In this document: one piece after another, positions 17,019-25,178 of the stretch
Position numbering within the stretch: position 1 is the stretch's first letter
Layout of the letters: each line of letters starts with the position of its first letter
NCBI RefSeq assembly: GCF_015679325.1
Contig: NZ_JADPVI010000002.1
Location: 238,798-302,797 of the forward strand
DNA: 64,000 bases
Reading direction: 5' to 3'
From: Kaistella gelatinilytica
Lineage (GTDB): Bacteria; Bacteroidota; Bacteroidia; Flavobacteriales; Weeksellaceae
Made by a program: the position numbers and the translations under genes
The notes under the pieces: model-generated
What the model saw: only the letters and a program-made list of their open reading frames with translations
Database searches by the model: none
Told to the model about the DNA's origin: nothing

Positions 17019-19376
17019 TTAAAATCTTTCTTTTAATTTTTGAAAAAAACTTTTTTCTTCAGCTGCATAACCATACCCGTATTTGTTACCATATCCAAAA
17101 TTATTTTTACTGACATCATTCAAAACGAATCCGACATTGTTAATTTTCTTTGCGTCAACTTGTTTGTTTGCAAAATCAATCAATGTTTTTTCTGTAAATT
17201 CAGATCGCACAACGTATAATGTAGCATCTGCCATCTGGGAGATAAGAAAAGTATCTGTTACCAACATCAATGGTGCGGTATCTAAAATAATATAATCATA
17301 CTCTAACTTTAGCTGCTCGATTAATTTCTCATATCTACCATTAGAAAGCAAATCTGTTGGATTGGGAGGGATACTTCCTGAGTAAATCACGTCACAGTGA
17401 TCATTAAAAAATGACAAATGTATGATATCTTCTAACTGCATACTTTCGTCATACAAATATTCTGAAAGTCCTATTGATCTTTTTTTACTAGGATCATAAC
17501 GCTGTAACTGTGGGTTCCTAATATCAGAGCCAATTACGATTACTTTTCTAGAGGCATTTGCTAAAGTGAGCGCTAAATTAACAGAAGTAAAAGTTTTACC
17601 CTCCCCTTTGATTGTTGAAGTTACAAAGATCACTTTACTGGTATCTTTTTTAGGCAACATATAATTCATGTTGGTAATTAATATCCTAAATGCCTCTGAC
17701 ATCGAAGAAATATCATTTTTACCAACCAATTCCGCTTCTCCTCTTCCTATTTTCGGCAACTCACCCATAATCGAAATATGAGAGAGTTTCTCAATATCTT
17801 TTTTAGACCTAATTCGATTATTGAGCAATTCTTTAATATAAATATATGCGAAAGGGAAGGCTAAACCGAAAAAGATTGCGACAAGCAAGGTCATCAATTT
17901 TTTTGGAGATACGGCACTATCAGAACTAAAAGCGTAATCTACAATTTTTGCTTTTGGAGCCGTAACTGCCAAAGCAATTGCGGTTTCCTCCCTTTTTTGG
18001 AGCAGTAAAAGATATAGACTTTCTTTAATTTGTTGCTGCCGCTCAATACTCCTAAACAATTTTTCTTGCGTTGGAATTTTTGTGATTTTTGAATTAACTA
18101 CATTTTGTTGATCCTGTATTTGATTTCTCGTTAATAAGAGCGCATCTCTGCTTTTCACAAGTCCGTCGGAAATTGATCTTCTCAAAATATTAATCTGTTT
18201 CGTCAAATCTTCTACAATTGGATTTTGACTTGTAGCATTTTCTAAAAGTCTATTTCGCTCTAAAACAAGTTGATTATAAGTTATTATATTCGATCCTGCT
18301 GTTTGATTACTTAATCCAATGTTGGAAGGCAAGGTTTGATTTGTTCCCTGTTTTGAAAGGTAGGATGCGAGATCATTTGAAAGTTGTAGTTGTGTTTCTA
18401 TTTCCAAAAGTTGAGCCCTTGCACCTGCTGAATTGTTGAGGCTTATAGAAGCTTCCGCAGCAAGATCTGTGATTTTATTAGCAACCTTAAAACGTTCTTT
18501 TTGTCCTTCAACTTCTCCTAATTCATTTGCAATAATAGAAATTCTGTCATCAATGAAATTTTTCGTTTTCATTGATTCTGAATTTTTATCATTAATCGCA
18601 TCAGCATTGTACACTTGTACAAGTTTATTAATGACATCTTTAGCTTTTACCCTATTTGGATAATTCATTGATAGTTCAATAACCGTTGCATCTTTGTTAA
18701 CCAGCTTAATATTTGTCATCTTTTGGAAGCTGCTCACTGTTGCTTCTGTAGAACTGTAACCAAAAGTCAAATCTTCCAATCGACCCTTTTTTGCAGGAAT
18801 ATATTTAGGGTTTTTTTGTATAATAATATTTGCAAATGGTAAGTTGATGGTTTTGTTAAAAGTAGTAGTTATAGGAGATGTTAAATTTGCTGAAGTAAGT
18901 TTAATTTTATCATCATTTATTTCTACTTCAACTGGTACTACAGGATCATCAAAATTTTTCTCATTTACAAGTTGAATAAGTAACGGTGCCGTTTCCTTGT
19001 ATAATTCTTTTTGCTTTAAGCCATCTTTTGCAGAAAGGCTGGTTTGTAATCCCAGTTTTGTAACTACTTCGCGCATCATTTTTTTTGATTTCAAAACCTC
19101 AACTTCGTTCTCTATACTGTTCGTACCCATAGAGTTAAGCCCAGAGAGATCTGACAATACAGCAAACTCACCACCAGACTTCTTTGCATCTTTAATTAAA
19201 ATAGTTGATTTAGTATTATAAACTGCAGTAGTTTTTTTTATATAAAAAAAAGCGAGTAATATGAATAGTAAAAGTGATATTGCAAACCATAACCATCTTT
19301 GCAAATAAGGCTTAATTACATCGTTTAGACTTACATCTTTGGAAGTTTCCACTTCTGAACTTGAGAATTGGCTCAT
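17019..19376 (-). CDS. wzc: Polysaccharide co-polymerase / BY-kinase, Wzc-like
   Basis: This is a 785-residue inner-membrane protein. A first membrane helix lies at about 30-47 (LWFAISLLLFILLAFFYI), followed by a long periplasmic Wzz/coiled-coil part and a second helix near 485-510. The cytoplasmic tyrosine-kinase domain has Walker A STIKGEGKT (about 590), Walker A' VIVIGSDIRNPQL and Walker B YDYIILDTAPL. The C-terminal tail is tyrosine-rich (NNFGYGNKYGYGY), the usual autophosphorylation cluster. It controls chain length and export together with Wza. It is encoded 18 bp after wza and 8 bp before legB. Confidence 0.9.
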   Translation of the reverse strand: MSQFSSSEVETSKDVSLNDVIKPYLQRWLWFAISLLLFILLAFFYIKKTTAVYNTKSTILIKDAKKSGGEFAVLSDLSGLNSMGTNSIENEVEVLKSKKMMREVVTKLGLQTSLSAKDGLKQKELYKETAPLLIQLVNEKNFDDPVVPVEVEINDDKIKLTSANLTSPITTTFNKTINLPFANIIIQKNPKYIPAKKGRLEDLTFGYSSTEATVSSFQKMTNIKLVNKDATVIELSMNYPNRVKAKDVINKLVQVYNADAINDKNSESMKTKNFIDDRISIIANELGEVEGQKERFKVANKITDLAAEASISLNNSAGARAQLLEIETQLQLSNDLASYLSKQGTNQTLPSNIGLSNQTAGSNIITYNQLVLERNRLLENATSQNPIVEDLTKQINILRRSISDGLVKSRDALLLTRNQIQDQQNVVNSKITKIPTQEKLFRSIERQQQIKESLYLLLLQKREETAIALAVTAPKAKIVDYAFSSDSAVSPKKLMTLLVAIFFGLAFPFAYIYIKELLNNRIRSKKDIEKLSHISIMGELPKIGRGEAELVGKNDISSMSEAFRILITNMNYMLPKKDTSKVIFVTSTIKGEGKTFTSVNLALTLANASRKVIVIGSDIRNPQLQRYDPSKKRSIGLSEYLYDESMQLEDIIHLSFFNDHCDVIYSGSIPPNPTDLLSNGRYEKLIEQLKLEYDYIILDTAPLMLVTDTFLISQMADATLYVVRSEFTEKTLIDFANKQVDAKKINNVGFVLNDVSKNNFGYGNKYGYGYAAEEKSFFQKLKERF

Positions 19377-19394
19377 GTATTAAATTCTGAAAAG

Positions 19395-20180
19395 TTATTT
19401 TTTAAAAATAGTGATGAAGATTCCCGCAAGTCCTACGAGAGTACCGGCAATTGCTATATAAATACCTGTATTTGGATCTTGCCGGGCAATTTTTTCTTTT
19501 GTACTATTGGAAGATACATAAATCACGTCACCTTGTTTCAACATAAAGTAAGGAGAATTAAAGAAATCTGAATCCAAGAGATTGATACGCGCTTTTGTAA
19601 TAACTCCATTTTCATTACGTACCATTAAAACATCCTCTCTCTTACCATATACGGTAAGATCTTCCGCAAGTCCTATTGCGCTAAGTAAACTTGTATTTGA
19701 TTCCGGAATAGAATATTGTCCAGGTTTGTTTACCTCACCTAAAATGGTTACTTTAAAATTAGCAAGTGTAACATTAACAGTAGGGTTTTTTACATAATTA
19801 GCAATTTTAGTATACAAAAACTCTTTCAATTGCTCTACTGTTTTACCGGTCGTACTAACATCACCTATTACAGGAAAGGTAATATTGCCTTGTGAATCTA
19901 CCAAGTATTCCTTCTGAGTGTTCGCAGCAGATGCTGTAGTAGAAAGCTCATTATTATAATAATTTTGATTAAAAGGACGAACCACTTCCATGTCCTTCGC
20001 GGTAACAAAAATTCCGAGTTTATCACCTTTCTGAATTGTAGATGGCTGATTTAATGCTACATTAGCAGCAATTTGCTCTACGTTCTGCATATAATTAATT
20101 TCACTCGTCGTGTTCTTGGTTTTGCAAGACTCTAAAGTTAATAAAGCGCAGATAATAAATGGGAATATCTTTTTACTCAT
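19395..20180 (-). CDS. wza: Polysaccharide export outer-membrane lipoprotein, Wza-like
   Basis: The start is placed at the ATG at 20180 (MSKKIFPFIICALLTLESC), not at an in-frame TTG at 20207. The ATG gives a 19-residue lipoprotein signal ending at C19, and the TTG lies inside a promoter -7 box. The mature protein has a Poly_export domain (starting near KGDKLGIFVTAKD) and an SLBB-type domain (VTILGEVNKPGQYSIP). It ends in a membrane helix GIYIAIAGTLVGLAGIFITI. It forms the outer-membrane exit channel for the polysaccharide and pairs with Wzc, encoded 18 bp downstream. Glutamate at -2 of the lipobox is unusual, but the LxSC pattern is seen in Bacteroidetes. Confidence 0.87.
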   Translation of the reverse strand: MSKKIFPFIICALLTLESCKTKNTTSEINYMQNVEQIAANVALNQPSTIQKGDKLGIFVTAKDMEVVRPFNQNYYNNELSTTASAANTQKEYLVDSQGNITFPVIGDVSTTGKTVEQLKEFLYTKIANYVKNPTVNVTLANFKVTILGEVNKPGQYSIPESNTSLLSAIGLAEDLTVYGKREDVLMVRNENGVITKARINLLDSDFFNSPYFMLKQGDVIYVSSNSTKEKIARQDPNTGIYIAIAGTLVGLAGIFITIFKK

Positions 20181-20204
20181 AGGTAATTTTTGAATGGAAT
20201 TTTG

Positions 20205-20235
20205 CAAATATACAATTCTATATTACTTATCCAAA
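20205..20235 (-). promoter_or_regulatory. Candidate Bacteroidetes promoter for wza-wzc-leg operon
   Basis: Read on the minus strand, TTTG (20232-20235) is followed by a 19-base spacer and TATATTTG (20205-20212), matching the flavobacterial -33/-7 pattern TTTG and TAnnTTTG. The -33 element lies inside the last codons of the pglF-like gene. Transcription would start a few bases upstream of the ATG at 20180. This is sequence matching only. Confidence 0.6.
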
Positions 20236-22160
20236 ATTTCGTAAATTGAATTGTTGCTTTTGAATTCCGGGACAATGTTTTTCAGCATTTGAACCACTTC
20301 TATTTTCTCTCCCCTCAAAGCAGCTTTGATAATATGATTGGTATATTTGTCAATATCTGCAAATTCCATATTGGCGTCTTTAGAGATCATTATTTTTTCG
20401 TTATGAGTGGGTAGCGTTTTAGCGTCATCACTCAATAGTTCTTCGTAGAGTTTTTCCCCTGGACGAAGACCGGTATAAACTATTTTAATTTCGGTATTAG
20501 GATCAAATCCTGAGAGCTTGATCATTCTTTTTGCCAGATCCAGAATTTTTACCGGTTCACCCATATCGAAAACGAAAATTTCCCCACCATTTCCCATGGT
20601 TCCCGCATGCAGTACAAGTTCGCAGGCTTCCGGGATGGTCATGAAATATCTGACAATATCGGGGTGCGTAATGGTCACCGGACCACCATTTTCAATCTGT
20701 TTTTTGAAATGGGGGATGACAGAACCGTTTGAACCGAGTACATTCCCAAATCTTGTGGTGATAAATTTGGTCACATTGTTTTCGCAATTCTGAAGAGACT
20801 GCACATACAGTTCTGCCGTTCTCTTAGAAGCACCCATCACATTGGTCGGTTTCACGGCTTTGTCCGTGGAGATCATGACAAACCGGTTCACTTTATATTT
20901 ACTGGCTAAAATTGCTAGATTTTTGCTTCCGAGAATGTTCACTAAAACTGCCTCATGTGGATTTTCTTCAATCAAAGGAACATGTTTATACGCAGCAGCA
21001 TGATAAACCATTGAAAACTGGTATTTCTGAAACAGTGGTTCAATTCTGTGGCGGTTAGAAATATCACCAAGAACAAACTTAAAATGGATATGCGGATATT
21101 TATCGCGCATTTCATTTTCAATCTCATAAAGTGGCGTTTCAGCCTGATCCAAAATCACGATTAATTCAGGGTTAAACTGGGAAACCTGTCGCACAATTTC
21201 GCTACCGATAGAGCCCGCTCCTCCAGTGATCAAAATTGATTTGCCGTGATGTCTGCTGCTCACTTCTACGCTCTCTATTTTAATAGGCTTACGATTGAGC
21301 AGATCCTCGATCTGTAGATTTTTAATAGATCCTACCAAATCACTGTCCCGAAGCTTCTGTACAGAAGGAGATTTGAAGATCTGAAGGTCTTTTTCCAGAA
21401 AAAGATTCACCCAGGAATTCATTTCTTCTTTAGACATCATCTCTTTGATAATCAAAACGCCGTCTAAAGCCAAATTTTCTTTTGTGTTTTTTTCAATCTT
21501 TTCTTTACTGAATATTGGCTTCCCCAAAAGTTGCGCTCTGCGCGAATCATTTCTTTGGGTTAAAAAACCAACAATCTCATACGGTAAATTGGGATTATCA
21601 AGAACCGCTCTTGCTACCGCAATAGAGGTTTCATCAATTCCTAAGACGTAAATTCTTTTTTTCAGCGTGCTTCTTCTAAATTCTCTTATAATATGAAAAA
21701 ACTCCTTTACAAAGAGTCGGAACATGAAAAGGATCATGAAGGAAGACGCAAAGAAAATCGTTAAGAAAGGTACGTGCGCACTGATCAGCTTGAAACCCGA
21801 AACTAAAAAATAACTGTAACTGATCACCGCAACGGTTAACGTGCTGCAAAAAGTCGCCAATAATAATTTAAATAAATCGATAAAAGTAGAGTGACGGATA
21901 ATTCCCGCGTAGGTTCTGAAAATGTACATGAACGCAACGTTTATGGCCATAACCAGCGTATACATGTGTACATTATTATAAAAAACCTTTGTGTTATAGT
22001 TTAATTTTTCAATGATATAACAGGAAAAAAACGTAGCACAAAAAATGAGTAAAATATCAATCATTAGAATGATCCACCTTGGCAGATATCTTACATCAGA
22101 AAGATTTACCATATTATCACCACCATAGATTACGCTGTTCAAGCTTCTGCGATAACTCAT
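20223..22160 (-). CDS. pglF: Membrane-bound UDP-GlcNAc 4,6-dehydratase, PglF/CapD-type
   Basis: The 645-residue protein has four membrane helices in the first 155 residues, then a Rossmann-like CoA-binding-type domain (KRIYVLGIDET at about 168-178). The catalytic SDR domain has GGAGSIG (313-319), STDK (431-434) and MGASK with K446. This is the architecture of PglF, WbpM and FlaA1-like dehydratases, which make UDP-4-keto-6-deoxy-GlcNAc. The PglE, PglD and PglC homologues upstream point to di-N-acetylbacillosamine or a close relative. It follows pglE by 112 bp and has its own candidate promoter, so it may be partly independent. It is separate from the soluble LegB paralogue. Confidence 0.87.
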   Translation of the reverse strand: MSYRRSLNSVIYGGDNMVNLSDVRYLPRWIILMIDILLIFCATFFSCYIIEKLNYNTKVFYNNVHMYTLVMAINVAFMYIFRTYAGIIRHSTFIDLFKLLLATFCSTLTVAVISYSYFLVSGFKLISAHVPFLTIFFASSFMILFMFRLFVKEFFHIIREFRRSTLKKRIYVLGIDETSIAVARAVLDNPNLPYEIVGFLTQRNDSRRAQLLGKPIFSKEKIEKNTKENLALDGVLIIKEMMSKEEMNSWVNLFLEKDLQIFKSPSVQKLRDSDLVGSIKNLQIEDLLNRKPIKIESVEVSSRHHGKSILITGGAGSIGSEIVRQVSQFNPELIVILDQAETPLYEIENEMRDKYPHIHFKFVLGDISNRHRIEPLFQKYQFSMVYHAAAYKHVPLIEENPHEAVLVNILGSKNLAILASKYKVNRFVMISTDKAVKPTNVMGASKRTAELYVQSLQNCENNVTKFITTRFGNVLGSNGSVIPHFKKQIENGGPVTITHPDIVRYFMTIPEACELVLHAGTMGNGGEIFVFDMGEPVKILDLAKRMIKLSGFDPNTEIKIVYTGLRPGEKLYEELLSDDAKTLPTHNEKIMISKDANMEFADIDKYTNHIIKAALRGEKIEVVQMLKNIVPEFKSNNSIYEILDK

Positions 22161-22236
22161 TGTAATGTAAATATTAATGGACTGTTATAGTTGAAACCAA
22201 CTTTCTGCATTGCATTTTTGTATTTTCAATAGTTTG

Positions 22237-22244
22237 CAAATTTA
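22237..22244 (-). promoter_or_regulatory. Candidate -7 box upstream of pglF
   Basis: TAAATTTG on the minus strand fits TAnnTTTG and lies in the only gap of about 110 bp among the bacillosamine genes. A T-run abuts it and no convincing -33 TTTG is seen at the usual spacing, so strength is uncertain. The leader to the ATG at 22160 would be about 70 bases. Confidence 0.4.
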
Positions 22245-22272
22245 CAAAAAAAAACAGCGTAATAGCGTGCTT

Positions 22273-23409
22273 TTAATCTAAATACTCGAGTTCCTCATAG
22301 GTAGAGGTGATTCTCTGAAAATCGTTTTCGGTCATATTGGAACCCGATGGAAGACATAATCCGTTTTGAAAAAGTCTCTCTGCCAGATCTCCGCCAAAGT
22401 AATGAGACCCCTTAAAAATCGGCTGCAAATGCATCGGTTTCCAGATCGGTCTGGTTTCTATATTGTGGGTCAGGAATTTTTGCCTGAGCGTTTCACGGTC
22501 ATAATCTTTGCCGGGTTCTACATAAATGAGATTGAGCCAGTGATTAGAAAAATAATCTGAATCAGGTTCTGTATGCAAAATAAACCGCGGATCGTGTTTA
22601 AAGAGTTCCTTGTAAAAAAGGTGATTTTGTCTTCGCTGCTGCACCCTTAATTCGAGCACTTCCATTTGACCTCTTCCAATTCCGGCGCAGATGTTACTCA
22701 TGCGGTAATTGTAACCGATATTGGTATGTTCGTAATGCGGAGCATCATCTTTTGCCTGCGTGGAGAGAAAAACAGCTTTATTTTTAAATTCCTGATTCTT
22801 TACCACCAAAGCACCACCACCAGAAGTAGTAATAATTTTATTTCCATTGAAACTGATGACAGAAAGGTCGCCAAAAGTTCCGCATTTTTGATTTTTATAA
22901 GTGCTTCCCAGGGCTTCGGCACTGTCTTCGATGATGGGGATTTCGTAGCGTGCAGCGATCTCTGCGATTTCCTCCACTTTATGAGGCATTCCGTAAAGAC
23001 TTACGGTGATGATCGCTTTGGGTTTTTTACCTTTAGATATTCCAAATTTGATAGCGTCTTCTACAGCGTTTGGACAAAGATTCCAGGTCTCTTTCTCACT
23101 GTCAACAAAAACAGGGACTGCACCTACATAAATAATAGGATTGGCGGAGGCTGAAAAAGTAAGACTTTGACAGATCACAAAATCGCCGGGTTTGATATCC
23201 AGAAGAATTAAGGCAAGATGCAGCGCAGCGGTCCCTGAACTCAAAGCAGCCACATGCACTTCTTTTCCCAGATAAGTTTCCAGATCTTTTTCGAGGCCGT
23301 TAACATTGGGTCCTAAAGGGGCTATCCAGTTTTCGTCAAAAGCATCCTGAATATATTTCATTTCTGTACCTCCCATGTGGGGAGAAGAAAGCCATATTTT
23401 ATTGTTCAT
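22273..23409 (-). CDS. pglE: UDP-sugar 4-aminotransferase, PglE-type
   Basis: The 378-residue DegT/DnrJ/EryC1 aminotransferase has its PLP lysine at K191 in ISFNGNKIITTSGGG and the cofactor motif IEDSAEALGS at 160-169. The start IWLSSPHMGGTEMKYI is the typical opening of PglE-like enzymes. It would aminate the 4-keto sugar made by the PglF-like enzyme to give a 4-amino sugar, then acetylated by the PglD-like enzyme encoded next to it (11 bp overlap). It is a paralogue of LegC in the same locus. Confidence 0.86.
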   Translation of the reverse strand: MNNKIWLSSPHMGGTEMKYIQDAFDENWIAPLGPNVNGLEKDLETYLGKEVHVAALSSGTAALHLALILLDIKPGDFVICQSLTFSASANPIIYVGAVPVFVDSEKETWNLCPNAVEDAIKFGISKGKKPKAIITVSLYGMPHKVEEIAEIAARYEIPIIEDSAEALGSTYKNQKCGTFGDLSVISFNGNKIITTSGGGALVVKNQEFKNKAVFLSTQAKDDAPHYEHTNIGYNYRMSNICAGIGRGQMEVLELRVQQRRQNHLFYKELFKHDPRFILHTEPDSDYFSNHWLNLIYVEPGKDYDRETLRQKFLTHNIETRPIWKPMHLQPIFKGSHYFGGDLAERLFQNGLCLPSGSNMTENDFQRITSTYEELEYLD

Positions 23410-24016
23410 TTTCTACGCCATTCATTTTAATAATTCTGCCGGGATTTCCTACGACAACTGCGTTTGCGGGCACATCCTTTAACACTACACAGCCTGCGCC
23501 GATGATTGCATTTTCTCCAATCGTAATTCCCTGAATGAGATTAGCTCCCAACCCGATCTGTGCGCCTTTCTTAACCAAAATATTACCTGCCAAAGCTGCA
23601 GTCGGTGAAATGTGCACAAAATCTTCAATAATACATTCGTGTTCAATGATTGCGGCGGTATTGATGATGCAGTGTCTGCCAATTTTTACTTCTGCATTAA
23701 TGCAGACTTGAGGCATAATCACTGTTCCTTCACCAACTTCTGTAAAACGGGAAACGTAAGCGCTGTAATGCCGCATGGTTTCAAATTCACATAAATGCTT
23801 GATCTCGTGATAAATTTTCTCCCGCAAAAAATTATCACCGATAGCTATGATAAGACTTTTATCTTTTAATAATTCCGGAGTCGGCCTGTAAACAGCCAGA
23901 TTGTGTGGAAAATGATCCGGTGGATTATCATCTACCAAATATTCCAAAAGGTGATTGTTAGAAAGAATGAGATCATAAATGACTTTCGCCTGACCTCGGG
24001 CACCATATAAGATCAT
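23399..24016 (-). CDS. pglD: UDP-4-amino-sugar N-acetyltransferase, PglD-type
   Basis: The 205-residue protein has a short N-terminal nucleotide-binding domain (LYGARGQAKVIYDLI) and a left-handed beta-helix from about residue 90. H126 in AAIIEHECIIEDFVHIS corresponds to the catalytic base of PglD. It transfers acetyl from acetyl-CoA to the 4-amino group, completing a bacillosamine-type sugar. It overlaps the sugar transferase gene by four bases (ATGA) and pglE by 11 bp, so the three are translated together. Confidence 0.87.
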   Translation of the reverse strand: MILYGARGQAKVIYDLILSNNHLLEYLVDDNPPDHFPHNLAVYRPTPELLKDKSLIIAIGDNFLREKIYHEIKHLCEFETMRHYSAYVSRFTEVGEGTVIMPQVCINAEVKIGRHCIINTAAIIEHECIIEDFVHISPTAALAGNILVKKGAQIGLGANLIQGITIGENAIIGAGCVVLKDVPANAVVVGNPGRIIKMNGVENEQ

Positions 24017-24624
24017 GCTTGTGAACCTTTAAACGCTTCCATCGTCATGTAGTTATTCGCATTCACGCCATGTCGGTGAACTACTTTCTGTATCGTTATT
24101 AATAATATTTTCGCATCAAGCCGCGGAGAGCAAGTCTGCACATATTCAACATCAAATTTAAACTTCTCTTCCCAGGAGAGCGCATTTCTGCCATTCACCT
24201 GTGCCCAGCCGGTGATTCCGGGTTTTACGATATGTCTTTTGCTTTGTTCTTCATTATAGTACTGAAGATATTCCGGTAACAAAGGTCTCGGACCAACCAG
24301 ACTCATCTCCCCTTTTAAAACATTGATCAGTTGCGGAATTTCATCCAATGAAGTTTTTCGTACGGCTTTTCCGATGAAGGTTAAGCGATGATAATCATCG
24401 AGCAGTATACCGTCTTTACATTTTTGATCAGTCATCGTTTTAAATTTGATGATATGAAAAATCTTGCCATTTTTCCCCGGTCTTTTCTGAATAAAAAAGG
24501 CTGTTCCTTTATTATTGACCACCAGTAAAGCAGTGATCAGGAGGAATAGAGGACTGATAAGGAGAAGAGAAACCCCGGCAATCGAAAAGTCGATCGAAGG
24601 CTTCAAATACTTGGAGTAAATCAT
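24013..24624 (-). CDS. pglC: Initiating phosphoglycosyltransferase, PglC-type
   Basis: The 203-residue monotopic enzyme has one N-terminal membrane segment (about 12-36, with a proline that fits a re-entrant helix). The catalytic Asp-Glu pair is D94/E95 in TSLDEIPQL, followed by SLVGPRPLLPEYL and ITGWAQVNGRN. The short form without extra helices resembles PglC rather than WbaP. It would move the bacillosamine-type sugar phosphate onto undecaprenyl phosphate and so start the repeat unit on the cytoplasmic face. The tight overlap with pglD supports that substrate. Confidence 0.87.
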   Translation of the reverse strand: MIYSKYLKPSIDFSIAGVSLLLISPLFLLITALLVVNNKGTAFFIQKRPGKNGKIFHIIKFKTMTDQKCKDGILLDDYHRLTFIGKAVRKTSLDEIPQLINVLKGEMSLVGPRPLLPEYLQYYNEEQSKRHIVKPGITGWAQVNGRNALSWEEKFKFDVEYVQTCSPRLDAKILLITIQKVVHRHGVNANNYMTMEAFKGSQA

Positions 24625-24677
24625 TTACTGCTATTTAATAAAATAAGGTGCTTGTAGCAAAAATTTTAGATGATCAA

Positions 24678-24959
24678 TTAGGATAGCAATTTTTTCTTCG
24701 TTCGTGTTGAATATAAAATAATTCCTACCGCGGTGACCGCCAGCAACGGAATATAATTGTCGATAGGGAGTGGATCCCCGGGATTTCCGCCACCGGGATC
24801 AAAAGCTGTCCCGTCATTAGCCTGCGTCTCATTATCTTTTGTAGCGTTTGTCCGGTTAAACGCATTATCAGACTCTTTTTCTGCAAAAGGATTAGGTCCA
24901 TGCTGTGCATAACTGAAGACACCGATTAAAATGAAGAAGAGATATAGTATATTTTTCAT
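24678..24959 (-). CDS. Small secreted protein with PID-CTERM-like sorting tail
   Basis: This is a 93-residue protein. A signal peptide (MKNILYLFFILIGVFSYAQ) is followed by a short polar stretch rich in N, T, D and G. The C-terminus has three parts: the motif LPIDNYIP, a hydrophobic helix LLAVTAVGIILY and a basic tail TRTKKKLLS. This is the layout of exosortase-type sorting signals, and flavobacterial proteins of this kind are named PID-CTERM. No exosortase is encoded in the window. The gene is 53 bp upstream of pglC on the same strand, so it may be the first gene of the glycan operon. Its function is unknown. Confidence 0.7.
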   Translation of the reverse strand: MKNILYLFFILIGVFSYAQHGPNPFAEKESDNAFNRTNATKDNETQANDGTAFDPGGGNPGDPLPIDNYIPLLAVTAVGIILYSTRTKKKLLS

Positions 24960-24964
24960 TACCT

Positions 24965-24980
24965 TATTTGCGCAAATATA
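24965..24980 (-). promoter_or_regulatory. Candidate -7 box overlapping a perfect 14-bp palindrome
   Basis: TATATTTG (24973-24980, minus strand) fits TAnnTTTG. The palindrome TATTTGCGCAAATA (24965-24978) covers most of it and the expected transcription start. The leader to the ATG at 24959 would be very short. No clear -33 element is seen. The palindrome could be an operator for a dimeric repressor. Confidence 0.4.
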
Positions 24981-25121
24981 TTAATTAGAGGTGAAAACCT
25001 TCTGTTTTTTTAAACTTTATTTTATAATTATTTATAAGTTCAACGCTTCTGCCTTATTGAATATTCAAAGCATATCATTTATTGTAAATAAATACTGATG
25101 CAAACCTACAAAATTTCTACA

Positions 25122-25166
25122 CCATCAACAAAAGCCAAAACCAGTATTTGGCTTTATTGTGGTTGA
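25122..25166 (-). terminator. Hairpin terminator after the 25179-33887 gene
   Basis: AAAGCCAAA (25131-25139) pairs with TTTGGCTTT (25147-25155) around a 7-base loop. Outer bases ATCAAC/GTTGAT extend the stem with a small bulge. It lies 12-57 bp past the stop codon. Its separating position fits termination of the secreted-protein gene before the glycan operon. Confidence 0.55.
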
Positions 25167-25178
25167 TCGATCAATTTT

